Part shown: positions 25,312 through 33,722 of the stretch, piece by piece
Numbering within the stretch: the stretch's first letter is position 1
Layout: each line of letters opens with the position of its first letter
Assembly: GCA_049514575.1 (NCBI GenBank)
Contig: JBEKUX010000007.1
Span: 1-64,000 of the forward strand
Direction: 5' to 3'
From: BOG-1184 sp049514575
Lineage (GTDB): Bacteria > Fibrobacterota > Chitinivibrionia > Chitinivibrionales > Chitinispirillaceae
DNA length: 64,000 bases
Made by a program: the position numbers and the translations under genes
Notes under the pieces: generated by a model
Told to the model about the DNA's origin: nothing
Database searches by the model: none
What the model saw: the letters and a program-made list of their open reading frames with translations, nothing else

Positions 25312-25405
25312 ATTGAATCCCTCCGTTTTTCGGCCAAGCTGTGCTACTGATAATCATGTTTTTTACAAAACAGAAATGGAACCGTTTTTGCTGTTACAAG
25401 ACTTT

Positions 25406-26413
25406 ATGAATATTCCCGATCGTATGAATGCCATGGTATTTGAAGGACCGCACGAGCCATTGAAGCTGCGCGAGGTCCCGGTTCCCAAACCCGGGAAAGG
25501 AGAGCTTCTTATCAAAGTGCAGGCCTGCGGCGTATGCCGTACCGATATACACATCCTCGATGGAGAGCTTGAACACCCGAAACTTCCGCTTGTGCCGGGC
25601 CATGAGATCGTCGGGACCGTTGTTGCCGTTGGCCCGGGCGTGAAAAAAACTAAAAAAGGCGAACGGGTCGGTGTGCCATGGCTCGGGTATACCTGTGGAA
25701 AATGTACCTACTGCAAAAAGGGACAGGAGAACCTGTGCGATAATGCGCTATTTACCGGTTACACGAAAAACGGCGGATATGCGGAGTATGTGTCGGCAGA
25801 CGAGCGCTTTTGTTTCCATCTTCCCAAAAAATATGATGATGCGCACGCCTGCCCGCTCCTGTGCGCAGGTCTCATAGGCTATCGTTCCTACAAAATGGTG
25901 CCAAAAGGGGCGTTGAATATCGGCATCTATGGCTTTGGCGCAGCCGCCCACATCATCAGCCAGATCGCGGTGTTTCAAGGAAAGAATATTTATGCATTCA
26001 CCCGGCCCGGCGATGCTGCCTCCATGGAATTTGCGCGCAGCCACGGTGCACTTTGGGCCGGGGATTCCGGAAACAAACCGCCGATAAAGCTTGACGCGGC
26101 AATAATCTTTGCGCCAATCGGCCCACTGGTACCTGTTGCGCTTTCTGCCTGCGCAAAAGGCGGCGTCGTGGTGTGCGGCGGGATCCACATGTCGGATATA
26201 CCCTCATTTCCTTACGACATATTATGGGAAGAGCGCACGGTGCGCTCGGTGGCAAACCTTGCGCGCAAAGACGGGCACGAACTTCTTGCCCTCGCGGCAC
26301 AGCTTCCCTTGAAAACCAGAACAATTAAATTCCCTCTTCTCCAGGCAAATGCAGCACTTGACGCAGTGCGAAACGGCAGGCTTAACGGTGCGGCCGTGCT
26401 GACGGTCGGTTGA
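25406..26413 (+). CDS. Zinc-dependent alcohol dehydrogenase (AdhP-like)
   Basis: This 335-residue MDR enzyme has catalytic zinc residues in CGVCRTDIHILDGEL and PGHEIVG, and structural zinc cysteines in CGKCTYCKKGQENLC. The start could be ATG 25406 or 25424 (MNAMVF, the usual family start). No strong ribosome site separates them, and an upstream TTG at 25313 is unlikely. The glycine motif reads YGFGAAAH. It may interconvert alcohols and aldehydes using NAD(P)H. Confidence 0.85.
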   Translation: MNIPDRMNAMVFEGPHEPLKLREVPVPKPGKGELLIKVQACGVCRTDIHILDGELEHPKLPLVPGHEIVGTVVAVGPGVKKTKKGERVGVPWLGYTCGKCTYCKKGQENLCDNALFTGYTKNGGYAEYVSADERFCFHLPKKYDDAHACPLLCAGLIGYRSYKMVPKGALNIGIYGFGAAAHIISQIAVFQGKNIYAFTRPGDAASMEFARSHGALWAGDSGNKPPIKLDAAIIFAPIGPLVPVALSACAKGGVVVCGGIHMSDIPSFPYDILWEERTVRSVANLARKDGHELLALAAQLPLKTRTIKFPLLQANAALDAVRNGRLNGAAVLTVG

Positions 26414-26460
26414 GTATTCTTTCCGCGAGACGTCGCGCCCCTGCGGTCTGCCGGGAAGCC

Positions 26461-27216
26461 CTAACCCCGCCGCAGTACTATCGCCTGATGGCCGATGCCG
26501 GAACGCTTGACCGCTGCCCTAGCAAGGCTGGCGTCGTGAAGAATTTTCGTCAGCTCTTTTTTTGTAAAGCTTCGCGTGATGGACACGACCCCGTCATGGG
26601 CCGTGTGGCCCGCGGGTCTGGCGGCGCTGCAGAGTAAACCGAACCCGACAAGCGCGGCCCGGCTGCGGACAAGGTCGTTCATGACAACCCCGTGTTCAGC
26701 CCGGCACGTAGCGACCCTGAGAAGATGATTGATTTCGTCTTCGGCAAGATGATGAAGGAAATGGTTTGAAACGATCCAATCGATACCGCCGGCCAAACGA
26801 TCGAGACTGTCCGCACTTTGATTGATGATGGTGATTGCCCGGTCCCGGCGGCATCGTTCCAGTGCAATGGCGGCGATACGCGGGTCGTGATCGATACCGA
26901 TGATGCGCGGTTCCATCCCTTTTTGGGAGCAGCGGCTGCTGAGCCACAACGCAAGGTCGCCGCCGCCGCACCCGAGGTCAACGATGGTGAGGCGTTTCTT
27001 TTTTATGGTCTGTGGGGTGCTGAAAATCGTCGCATCGCAGAGCCGCCGGATACCGGAAAGCCAGAAATTGACATGTTCAAGATTGCGCAAGGTCGCTGCG
27101 ATATGCGGATCGGGAGAGAGAAAATCGTCAAGATATTCGCGAACGCTGGAACGCGTAGTAAGGTCCATGGTAACGAGCGATGCGAGCGAGAAATTCTGGA
27201 AAGCGGTAATTTTCAT
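26461..27216 (-). CDS. SAM-dependent methyltransferase of the polyketide locus
   Basis: This 251-residue class I methyltransferase has motif I VDLGCGGGDLALWLS, the acidic IIGIDHDPR and a post-motif region DWIVSNHFLHHLAEDEI. It overlaps the UbiE-like methyltransferase gene by four bases and is the last gene of a three-gene operon that starts with the type III PKS. By context it probably methylates an O or C position of the polyketide product. Confidence 0.82.
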   Translation of the reverse strand: MKITAFQNFSLASLVTMDLTTRSSVREYLDDFLSPDPHIAATLRNLEHVNFWLSGIRRLCDATIFSTPQTIKKKRLTIVDLGCGGGDLALWLSSRCSQKGMEPRIIGIDHDPRIAAIALERCRRDRAITIINQSADSLDRLAGGIDWIVSNHFLHHLAEDEINHLLRVATCRAEHGVVMNDLVRSRAALVGFGLLCSAARPAGHTAHDGVVSITRSFTKKELTKILHDASLARAAVKRSGIGHQAIVLRRG

Positions 27217-27932
27217 TTTTCATTACCTGATTTTTTATAAACCGCGATTTCCACCATACCGAATATGCGTCGCCACGAAGCAACCTCAATAAAATCGCAT
27301 TCCCTGAACATACCACGAAGCGTACGCCGGTCCGGAAATCTGTCAAGGCTTTCGGCAATGTAGCCGTAAATACGGGGATTGCCGTGCAGGACCAGGCCCC
27401 AGAACGATCCCCAGCACCAGAGCAGCAATGTATGGATCTTTGCACTGATTTTACCAGTGCCTTTCGAAAATTCCAGAAATGCTGCGACACCTGACGGTTT
27501 TACGACCCGTGCAATTTCGCGCAGCGCGGCCGCCAGATCCGGTGCGTTTCGCAGTGCATAACCTCCGGTAATGATGTCCACCGATGAAGAACGGATACCG
27601 AGATCGCACATGTCTTGCTGCGACAGATGTATCTGGGCAGGTATGGATTTATCAACGGACAAAAGCATTTCCTTGGAGCTGTCGATACCTACCACCGTGG
27701 CGGCCGGGAACCGTTTTTTGCAGGCAATGGCGATGTCGCAGGTCCCGCACGCGAGATCCAACACAATGCCGCCGTTTTCCTGCGGGAGTGCGTTGCATAA
27801 CGTCCGCTTCCATGCCCGGTCGCGGCCGAAAGAGAGAACCCGGGTGACAAGCGGATAGACCCGTGCAACCACGAGAAATATCTTCCGGGTATAAGCACGG
27901 CGTGTATCAGGATTTGACGAGAGGGAAGCCAT
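27213..27932 (-). CDS. UbiE/MenG-like methyltransferase of the polyketide locus
   Basis: This 239-residue protein shows the UbiE/COQ5 segments YPLVTRVLSFGRDRAWK, VLDLACGTCDIAIA, GIDSSKEMLL, ITGGYALRNAPDLAAALREI and FLEFSKGT. Such enzymes C-methylate quinone rings. Here, next to a type III PKS, the substrate is more likely an aromatic polyketide lipid; respiratory quinone methylation cannot be excluded. The start at 27932 falls eight bases after the PKS stop; a frame start at 27959 is possible. Confidence 0.82.
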   Translation of the reverse strand: MASLSSNPDTRRAYTRKIFLVVARVYPLVTRVLSFGRDRAWKRTLCNALPQENGGIVLDLACGTCDIAIACKKRFPAATVVGIDSSKEMLLSVDKSIPAQIHLSQQDMCDLGIRSSSVDIITGGYALRNAPDLAAALREIARVVKPSGVAAFLEFSKGTGKISAKIHTLLLWCWGSFWGLVLHGNPRIYGYIAESLDRFPDRRTLRGMFRECDFIEVASWRRIFGMVEIAVYKKSGNEK

Positions 27933-27939
27933 GAAGTTT

Positions 27940-29022
27940 TCAGGATTGGAGCAGAAGCGCATGCAGCGACAGGCCGGCGCCGTACGCAACCGCGCAGCAG
28001 AGTTGGCCGGGGATCATACCGCTCTCCATGATCCGCTCGAGAGCAAAGAGCACCGTGGGCGACGACATGTTCCCATAGTCGCGCAGGATTGCGCGTGAAA
28101 TGGCGCATTGTGCATCGGTGAGTCCAAGCTCTTCGGCGATACCGGACAGTATCCGCTCACCGCCGGGATGAAGCGCCCAATGGCCGATTTTCCCGACCGT
28201 ATGTCCGTACGCGCCGAGAAACGAACGGATAAAGGGCGGGGCGAGCTCGCACATGGTTTTTGGCAGCTGCAGCGCCAGACGGTTATGCAGCGCGCCGTTA
28301 CGGTACACGAAACGCACCTCGTCGCGGAAACGCGGCTCGAAGCGCGCTGCCCTGCCCACGATTGAAAGGCCAATGGGCCGGTCCCAGAGAACGGCGGCGG
28401 CGGCGCCGTCGCCGAAAATGGCGTTCGAGATGAGAAGACTCGGATCGTCGGCCATCTGGTAGGTCGCGCTGCATATCTCCACAGCAACGCAGAGTACTGC
28501 GCGGCCGGAATGCCGCGCCATGATGGCTTCGGCCATTTGCAGGTTAGGCAGCGCCCCGCCGCAGCCGGCTCCGACAAGATCGTACGCTTCAACCGAAGAC
28601 GACAAACCCAGCCGCTCGATGAGATAGGTCGACAGCCCGGGGCAGATATAACCGGTGCAGGTGTTTACGATAATGGCGCCGATATCATCTTTTGTCAATA
28701 AAACCTTTGAAAGCGCTTTTGTTCCGGCTTGTTCTCCAAGACCGACGGCAAAACGGGTAAACCGTTCGATCCGGCGGTCGGGCGTTTCGTCTTTGAGGAG
28801 CGGTACGTCATCCGGTGTGTCAACCGCAATATGGCGGGTCATGATACTCTCGTGTCCGAGAAACTGGCGCAGGAGTTCCAGACTCCTTGGTTTGAGGCCT
28901 GCGGGGCCGGCAGAATAATATTTTTCGATAAGTTCCAGTGCGCGTGACTGGGAAACGACAGTGTCCGGCGCAGCCGAAGCGATTGATGCGATACGAACGC
29001 GATGAACAGTCGTGGTCAGCAT
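27940..29022 (-). CDS. Type III polyketide synthase (chalcone/stilbene synthase family)
   Basis: This 360-residue homodimeric ketosynthase has a complete catalytic triad: Cys154 (GAGCGGALPN), His285 (WALHPGGE) and Asn318 (DYGNMSSPT). Bacterial enzymes of this type extend fatty acyl starters with malonyl-CoA to alkylresorcinols or pyrones. It heads a methyltransferase operon and is divergent from an ACP-ketosynthase pair. The starter and chain length cannot be predicted from sequence by eye. Confidence 0.93.
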   Translation of the reverse strand: MLTTTVHRVRIASIASAAPDTVVSQSRALELIEKYYSAGPAGLKPRSLELLRQFLGHESIMTRHIAVDTPDDVPLLKDETPDRRIERFTRFAVGLGEQAGTKALSKVLLTKDDIGAIIVNTCTGYICPGLSTYLIERLGLSSSVEAYDLVGAGCGGALPNLQMAEAIMARHSGRAVLCVAVEICSATYQMADDPSLLISNAIFGDGAAAAVLWDRPIGLSIVGRAARFEPRFRDEVRFVYRNGALHNRLALQLPKTMCELAPPFIRSFLGAYGHTVGKIGHWALHPGGERILSGIAEELGLTDAQCAISRAILRDYGNMSSPTVLFALERIMESGMIPGQLCCAVAYGAGLSLHALLLQS

Positions 29023-29223
29023 ACAGGAAATTTTCCGTTAAGGTTGTCTTGGAAAATATATTATCTTGGAATCCGCATTTGAAGGAATGGAAAACCATAA
29101 CTCCTTGATTCTTAACCTGGCATAAAATTTGATGTTCTTTTATGTCGACACGGGACATACGTACGTGGGAAATCAATAATCCTGGATTCCCTGCACTCTG
29201 ACAGAGACATAGAAACGGAAGGT

Positions 29224-29478
29224 ATGATGAATGAAAAGGAAATTCTTGAACGGGTAATAAAGGCGACCGCTGAAGAGCTTCGTATTCCCCCTGAAAAAAT
29301 CACTCCGGAAAGCAGGTTCAAAGATGACCTTGGGGCGGATTCACTCGATCTGGTAGCGCTATTCATGGCGCTCGATGCGGAGCTCAAGACCACGCTGCCC
29401 GACGACCGCGATGCCGGGGTCGTTTCGGTGAACGATGCGGTAAGGTTCATCAAAAAACACCTGGAAACAGCGTCGTGA
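29224..29478 (+). CDS. Acyl carrier protein
   Basis: This 84-residue protein has the phosphopantetheine attachment Ser40 in DDLGADSLDLVALFMALD. GGAAGG lies before the ATG. The gene overlaps the following ketosynthase by four bases, so the two are made together. It is likely dedicated to the polyketide locus rather than being the general FASII ACP. Confidence 0.9.
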   Translation: MMNEKEILERVIKATAEELRIPPEKITPESRFKDDLGADSLDLVALFMALDAELKTTLPDDRDAGVVSVNDAVRFIKKHLETAS

Positions 29479-30821
29479 ACCAGGGCGGGCGCAGGGTCGT
29501 CATCACCGGTATCGGCATTGTCGCTCCGGGCAACCGCGATACGGCCGCATTCTGGGAAAGTGCGCTTGCCGGTAAGGCGACGGCGGCCCGGATACCCGAA
29601 CACTGGCTGCTTTACTTCACCCCCTATTCGAAGCTCTATGCGCCGTTGCCGGCCATCGACTGGCCGGCCTATCCGATCTCCCGCACCGAATCCATGCAAC
29701 TCGATATGACGGCAAAACTCGCGATTGCCGCCGCGTGGCAGGCGGTGCGCCATGCCGGGTTTACACCGGAACTGCGCGACGAGAAAAAAAATACGTTTAC
29801 AATAAATAATATCGACCGGAACCGCTCGGGTGTTTTCCTCGGCACCGGCATGGGTGGGATCTGCAGTTTCGCGGCCAACGAAGGACACCAGTTGTATTTT
29901 CCACTCCAAAAAGCCTTGAAGCGCGACGGCCGTGAGCCGGCGCCGGAATTCCCGTTTGTACGTTGCGCTCCGAAATTCAACCCCTTCGCTGTATCCATGT
30001 CCATGCCGAACGGAGCGTCAGCGGCACTCGGCATCAAATTTTCACTGAACGGCACGAACCGCACGATCGGTGGCGCTTGCGCCGCGGGAACCATGGCAAT
30101 CGGAGGCGCGTTTGAGGCGGTCCGCACCGGCCTGCTCGATCTGACGCTTGCCGGAGGCGTGGAGTATCTGGCCGACGAGTATGGAGGAATTTTCAGGGCG
30201 TTCGATATTGCCCGGACCCTGGTTACCGGTTGCGACAAGACCGAAGCGGCCAATTGCCCGTTCGACCAAAAAAGAAGCGGTTTCCTGTTCGCCGAAGGAG
30301 GGTGCGCTGTGCTTGTGTTGGAGTCGCTCGACCGTGCCCTGTCGCGGGGCGGCACGCCAATCGCAGAGATTACGGCGTACGCAGAAACGTTCGACGCTTA
30401 CAGCGCCATGGCAATGGACCCGTCGGCGCGGGAGATCGAAGCCATGCTCGCCACGCTCCTTGCCGGCGCGCACCTCCCTGCCGAAGCTATCGATTACATC
30501 AACACACATGGCACCGGCACGATTGCGAACGACGAGATTGAGGCCGGCGTGATCGAACGCATGTTCGGAAAACGGCCAGCCATCAATACCACCAAATCGC
30601 TCATCGGCCATACGGTAGGCGCGGCAGGCGCGATCGAAGCGGCAGTAACGGCGCTCTCTATACGCGACCAGAAAATCCACGGCTGCGCCAACCTGACCGA
30701 TCCGGTCCGTGACCTCAACTTCGTCGTCACGGCGCGAAGCCTTGCCGTCAACCATGCGGTGTCGCAATCGTTTGCGTTCGGCGGCCACAATGCGGCGCTG
30801 GTGCTCTCAAAACCGGATTAA
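29475..30821 (+). CDS. Beta-ketoacyl-ACP synthase (FabF-like ketosynthase)
   Basis: This 448-residue condensing enzyme has Cys202 (GGACAAGT), His345 (NTHGTGT), Lys374 and His379 (KSLIGHTVGAAGA), the FabF-type triad. The GTG start overlaps the ACP stop. Residues 100-170 contain an insertion relative to FabF. It may build or prime the acyl starter that the adjacent type III PKS uses; that is inferred from position. Confidence 0.9.
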   Translation: MNQGGRRVVITGIGIVAPGNRDTAAFWESALAGKATAARIPEHWLLYFTPYSKLYAPLPAIDWPAYPISRTESMQLDMTAKLAIAAAWQAVRHAGFTPELRDEKKNTFTINNIDRNRSGVFLGTGMGGICSFAANEGHQLYFPLQKALKRDGREPAPEFPFVRCAPKFNPFAVSMSMPNGASAALGIKFSLNGTNRTIGGACAAGTMAIGGAFEAVRTGLLDLTLAGGVEYLADEYGGIFRAFDIARTLVTGCDKTEAANCPFDQKRSGFLFAEGGCAVLVLESLDRALSRGGTPIAEITAYAETFDAYSAMAMDPSAREIEAMLATLLAGAHLPAEAIDYINTHGTGTIANDEIEAGVIERMFGKRPAINTTKSLIGHTVGAAGAIEAAVTALSIRDQKIHGCANLTDPVRDLNFVVTARSLAVNHAVSQSFAFGGHNAALVLSKPD

Positions 30822-30825
30822 GCGA

Positions 30826-32049
30826 TTATTTCCAGAGCGTTCCCAACAGCAATCCCTTATCAAGCGATGCGGCTTTGGCAAGTACCTTATCCCGATAGCC
30901 GTCGTCGAGACGAACCGTTTTTTTTGCCCAGGAACCGCAATAGTCGCATTTGTCGCAGGCGCATGCGGCGGGCGAGCAGCCGCGCTCCACGACCCCTTCG
31001 AGAAACCCGGCCAGGCCCTGGTTGTCGATATATACCGGGGAACGTTCGCGCGAAAAGTCGTCGATGAAGACATCGGATATGTACGAAGCGATTGCCGCCA
31101 GGCTTGCAGGCTTGGCTAGCCACGGCCTTGCCATGGCCGATACGGTACGAAGCAGGACCGGAAACGGCGTATTTTCCTTGCACGGTACCTGCGCAACAGG
31201 CGCCACAAGTTCCCAGAGATTGCCGTTGAACGAACGCGCATCGTAGGCGGCAACGCGGCGCAGCAGAAGGCCGGTAGGACAGCTCCGTTCCACGAGTTTG
31301 AACCACGAATAACCGAGCGCTTCATAAAGATGCAGGTCTTCGGGTCTGATCCAGACCGACTTCAGAAAAAAATCCGGCTGCCTTATTCTTAAGGCGGAGC
31401 ACTGCAAAAAACAGTAGTCCATGCAGAACCCGCGGAGCGGGTCGTTTTTCCGGGAGCTTGCGGAAAGCAGGTCCATGTGCGTATGCTCGTAGATGCACGA
31501 CGGGATGCAGGCGGCATTGGCGATGAGCTGAAGGTCGCAAGCGACCGCGGCGCGGATCGTCCCGAGCGTCTTAAAATCGCGGTTGCAGGAAATGGCGCTG
31601 ATGCAGAGCGCGTCCGCTCCCATGGCCTCCCATCGCCGCGCTTTTTCGGCCGTATCGATCTGCGCAAATACCCCGATTTTCACCGCAAAGTGCGGATACT
31701 TCGATTTAACAAGTCTGAGCAGGTACGGAAGCGCAACGGTAAGCCGCTCGACGCCGGATTCTGAAAGCAGGTCGAGTGTTTTCCTGATCCTGCGCTGGCC
31801 CTTACGGGTCTGCTCCGTTCCGTAAAGCGACGCCGCGTTCAGCAGATAATTGAATGCGATGCGGTGTTTTCTGCATGCATCCAGCGTGGCGGCAAAGGTC
31901 TTGTTCGATGCATGCCGGAGCGTGTACGAGGTCCTGCCTCCGCCGATCCAGCCGTTTTCGAGACGGCCATAAACTTCAGCTACACTGGAAAAGCGTGACA
32001 TTTCGTCGATCAGGTCCGGTGCAAAGGTACAGGGAACGCTGAGTTTCAT
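30826..32049 (-). CDS. U32 peptidase-like protein with two cysteine clusters
   Basis: This 407-residue TIM-barrel-type U32 family protein shows KIGVFAQIDTAEKARRWEAM and NAACIPSCIYEHTH. Cysteines cluster at 181, 185, 209, 213 and 217, and again near the C terminus (358, 363, 365, 368, 371; CACDKCDYC). UbiU/UbiV and RlhA show that U32 proteins can be Fe-S hydroxylation factors working without O2. In this locus an anaerobic hydroxylase of the polyketide is an attractive inference. It is convergent with the ketosynthase gene, four bases apart. Confidence 0.75.
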   Translation of the reverse strand: MKLSVPCTFAPDLIDEMSRFSSVAEVYGRLENGWIGGGRTSYTLRHASNKTFAATLDACRKHRIAFNYLLNAASLYGTEQTRKGQRRIRKTLDLLSESGVERLTVALPYLLRLVKSKYPHFAVKIGVFAQIDTAEKARRWEAMGADALCISAISCNRDFKTLGTIRAAVACDLQLIANAACIPSCIYEHTHMDLLSASSRKNDPLRGFCMDYCFLQCSALRIRQPDFFLKSVWIRPEDLHLYEALGYSWFKLVERSCPTGLLLRRVAAYDARSFNGNLWELVAPVAQVPCKENTPFPVLLRTVSAMARPWLAKPASLAAIASYISDVFIDDFSRERSPVYIDNQGLAGFLEGVVERGCSPAACACDKCDYCGSWAKKTVRLDDGYRDKVLAKAASLDKGLLLGTLWK

Positions 32050-32159
32050 GGAAATCTCTCAGGGAGATGTTCTCGGTAAAAATGTCGATAGAGAGAGAGT
32101 ATAATAAATTATCCGTGCAGAAATGAGGCTTGTTCATCGTTCTTCCTGCGGGATACCTT

Positions 32160-32702
32160 TCACCATCTTTCCGCCAGCGCTTCGTATAATTTCCCATACT
32201 TTTCATGGATCATTTTGCGGTCAAACTCCCGGAAGTCTGCAAGCATTTTATCCAGCTCTTTGCCGGTAAAGTATCGTTCAGTATTGGGAAAAAATACTTT
32301 GTCTTCTTTTTGAATATGTTCCGGGTAAAAACGAACCAGAAAACCCAGTTTTTCTTTAATAATCTCAGTACTCTTTGAATCGCCATTACGATAGTTCTGG
32401 TTTGCAGTGACCAATTCCCTTACCGCTTTCCGCGCCTGAACATGCTCATCAATCAATTCTTTCATCATAATAAGATCATTATCTTTCAACTTTTTATTTT
32501 CAAGTTCCCTGAAAAGGATGTCTTCTTCCTTGCCGTGATGCGTCCGGTCGGCGTACATACGGATAAAATCAACCACGGTATCAATAAAAACAGTATCAAC
32601 GGCGCTGTCTTTGTTAATATAGGCGAGTTCTTTTTCAACCACCTTCAGCATTTTTTCGATCAGCCGGTGTTCAATCATTAATGGGCCTCTGGGTTTCATC
32701 AA
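32160..32702 (-). CDS. Hemerythrin HHE domain protein
   Basis: This 180-residue helical protein has HHE-type metal ligands: IEHRLIEKML, THHGKEEDILF, LIDEHVQARKAV and YPEHIQKEDKVFFP. Hemerythrin-like proteins bind O2 or NO at a di-iron site and protect anaerobes or sense oxygen. It lies 15 bases downstream of the pdxH remnant, and a sigma-54-type promoter precedes that remnant, so the promoter probably serves hemerythrin. GGAGG lies before the ATG. Confidence 0.9.
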   Translation of the reverse strand: MMKPRGPLMIEHRLIEKMLKVVEKELAYINKDSAVDTVFIDTVVDFIRMYADRTHHGKEEDILFRELENKKLKDNDLIMMKELIDEHVQARKAVRELVTANQNYRNGDSKSTEIIKEKLGFLVRFYPEHIQKEDKVFFPNTERYFTGKELDKMLADFREFDRKMIHEKYGKLYEALAERW

Positions 32703-32717
32703 TTCCTCCTGAACAGA

Positions 32718-32864
32718 TTAAGGTGAAAGACGGTACAGATTCCATTTTTCATCATTTTTTTTATACACGAAACGATCTGCGGCGCACGCCTCCGCATACC
32801 ATCGGAGAAATTGCGCGATCGGGTCGCGAAGCAGATCATCTCCAGAAAACCCGTGTTTTTTCAT
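32718..32864 (-). pseudogene. pdxH: Collapsed pyridoxamine 5'-phosphate oxidase remnant (internal deletion)
   Basis: The 48-codon frame from ATG 32864 matches the two ends of PdxH joined together. LLRDPIAQFLRWYAEACA resembles the N-terminal dP-x2-F-x2-W-x3-A segment. ADRFVYKKNDEKWNLYRLSP resembles the extreme C terminus (HDRF-Y...W-RLAP). The FMN-binding barrel of about 150 residues between them is missing, yet the frame is intact. The open frame extends up to 32924. Either it is a pseudogene with an in-frame deletion or it is now a small protein of another use. Confidence 0.65.
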
Positions 32865-32879
32865 TTGCAGGTTAAAAAA

Positions 32880-32896
32880 AGCAAATCCCATACCAT
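32880..32896 (-). promoter_or_regulatory. Sigma-54-type promoter for pdxH remnant-hemerythrin
   Basis: The minus strand reads ATGGTATGGGATTTGCT: GG, ten bases, GC. TGGTAT departs slightly from the TGGCAC consensus, but the -12 TTTGCT is good. It lies just upstream of ATG 32864, and the plus-strand promoter of the PRC-barrel gene is only about 25 bases away. Confidence 0.6.
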
Positions 32897-32917
32897 TGCA
32901 CTGAAAATAACAGGTTT

Positions 32918-32934
32918 CTGGCATGATCTTTGAT
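32918..32934 (+). promoter_or_regulatory. Degenerate sigma-54-type promoter for PRC-barrel-peroxiredoxin genes
   Basis: TCTGGCATGATCTTTGA has GG, ten bases, then GA instead of GC. The -24 half (TGGCAT) is strong and the spacing to ATG 32992 (about 58 bases) is right. The mismatch at -12 lowers confidence. Confidence 0.45.
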
Positions 32935-32991
32935 ACTTGTTAATCAGTAAAGAGCAACCATGAATACATGAAACGGGAAAAGGAGGACATT

Positions 32992-33681
32992 ATGCAAAAC
33001 ATCAGGCCTTTGATCATGGCGAATTCGCTGCGGGGATTCGGCATCCATGCGGCAGACGGCGCGCTTGGCCGTATCGACGATTTTTACTTTAACGACCAGA
33101 CATGGAAAATTTACCATACGGTAGTCGACATCGGGCACTGGTTGCCGGGCCGTAAAGTATTGCTTCTGCCGGACCTGCTCGGCCATGCGGACTGGCGGAA
33201 AAAATTCATAGAGGCCCGAACGACAAAAGAGCAAATCCGTAACAGCCCGGATTCCGACACCATATTGCCGATGGGAATTCATATAGAAGATCTGAAAAGC
33301 CGGTTTATGATGCAGGAGCCGTTCATTCCGGAAGCATTATGGGGAATGCACCAGTATGTCTCACCTGCCCCTTCCGCTGAGTGGAAGGAAGACCCGCACC
33401 TTCGGTCAACATGGATTCTGAAAGGCTGCGCGGTAGAATCCGACGACCATAAAAGTGTGGGAACCATTCTGGACTTCCTGATCGATACGGAAGCGTGGGA
33501 GATCCGGTTTTTGCTGCTGAAATCCGATGACTCGCGCATTTTTCTGGTTCAACCCGGCATCGTGCAGTCCATTGACGTGGCCAACCGGGTAATTACAGTC
33601 ATGCATCCGGACGATGGAAAAAAGGAGTGGCAGGAATACGATCCGCACCATATGGCGCTTCTGGAAATGGCGCAGCAGTGA
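32992..33681 (+). CDS. PRC-barrel domain protein
   Basis: This 229-residue protein begins MQNIRPLIMANSLRGFGIHA and has two PRC-barrel-like halves: GALGRIDDFYFNDQTWKIYH followed by VVDIGHWLPGRKVLL, and VGTILDFLIDTEAWEIRFLL. PRC barrels occur in photosynthetic reaction centre H, RimM and stress proteins. The start is fixed by AAGGAGGACATT directly upstream. The peroxiredoxin gene follows 41 bases later. Confidence 0.8.
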   Translation: MQNIRPLIMANSLRGFGIHAADGALGRIDDFYFNDQTWKIYHTVVDIGHWLPGRKVLLLPDLLGHADWRKKFIEARTTKEQIRNSPDSDTILPMGIHIEDLKSRFMMQEPFIPEALWGMHQYVSPAPSAEWKEDPHLRSTWILKGCAVESDDHKSVGTILDFLIDTEAWEIRFLLLKSDDSRIFLVQPGIVQSIDVANRVITVMHPDDGKKEWQEYDPHHMALLEMAQQ

Positions 33682-33722
33682 ATGGCCATTACAATCGTAG
33701 TGAATCAATAGAAAGAGGTTAT

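Noticed and set aside
29112..29909. 265-codon minus-strand open frame
   Set aside because: It is antisense to the ACP and ketosynthase genes, whose catalytic residues are intact.
32718..32924. Intact small novel gene instead of a pdxH remnant
   Set aside because: Both ends match the ends of PdxH in the right order, so an internal deletion is the simpler reading; a new function for the remnant is kept as an alternative.
33670..33690. GG-N10-GC match upstream of the peroxiredoxin gene
   Set aside because: It is inside the PRC-barrel coding end and lacks the TGGCAC and TTGC flanks; probably chance.
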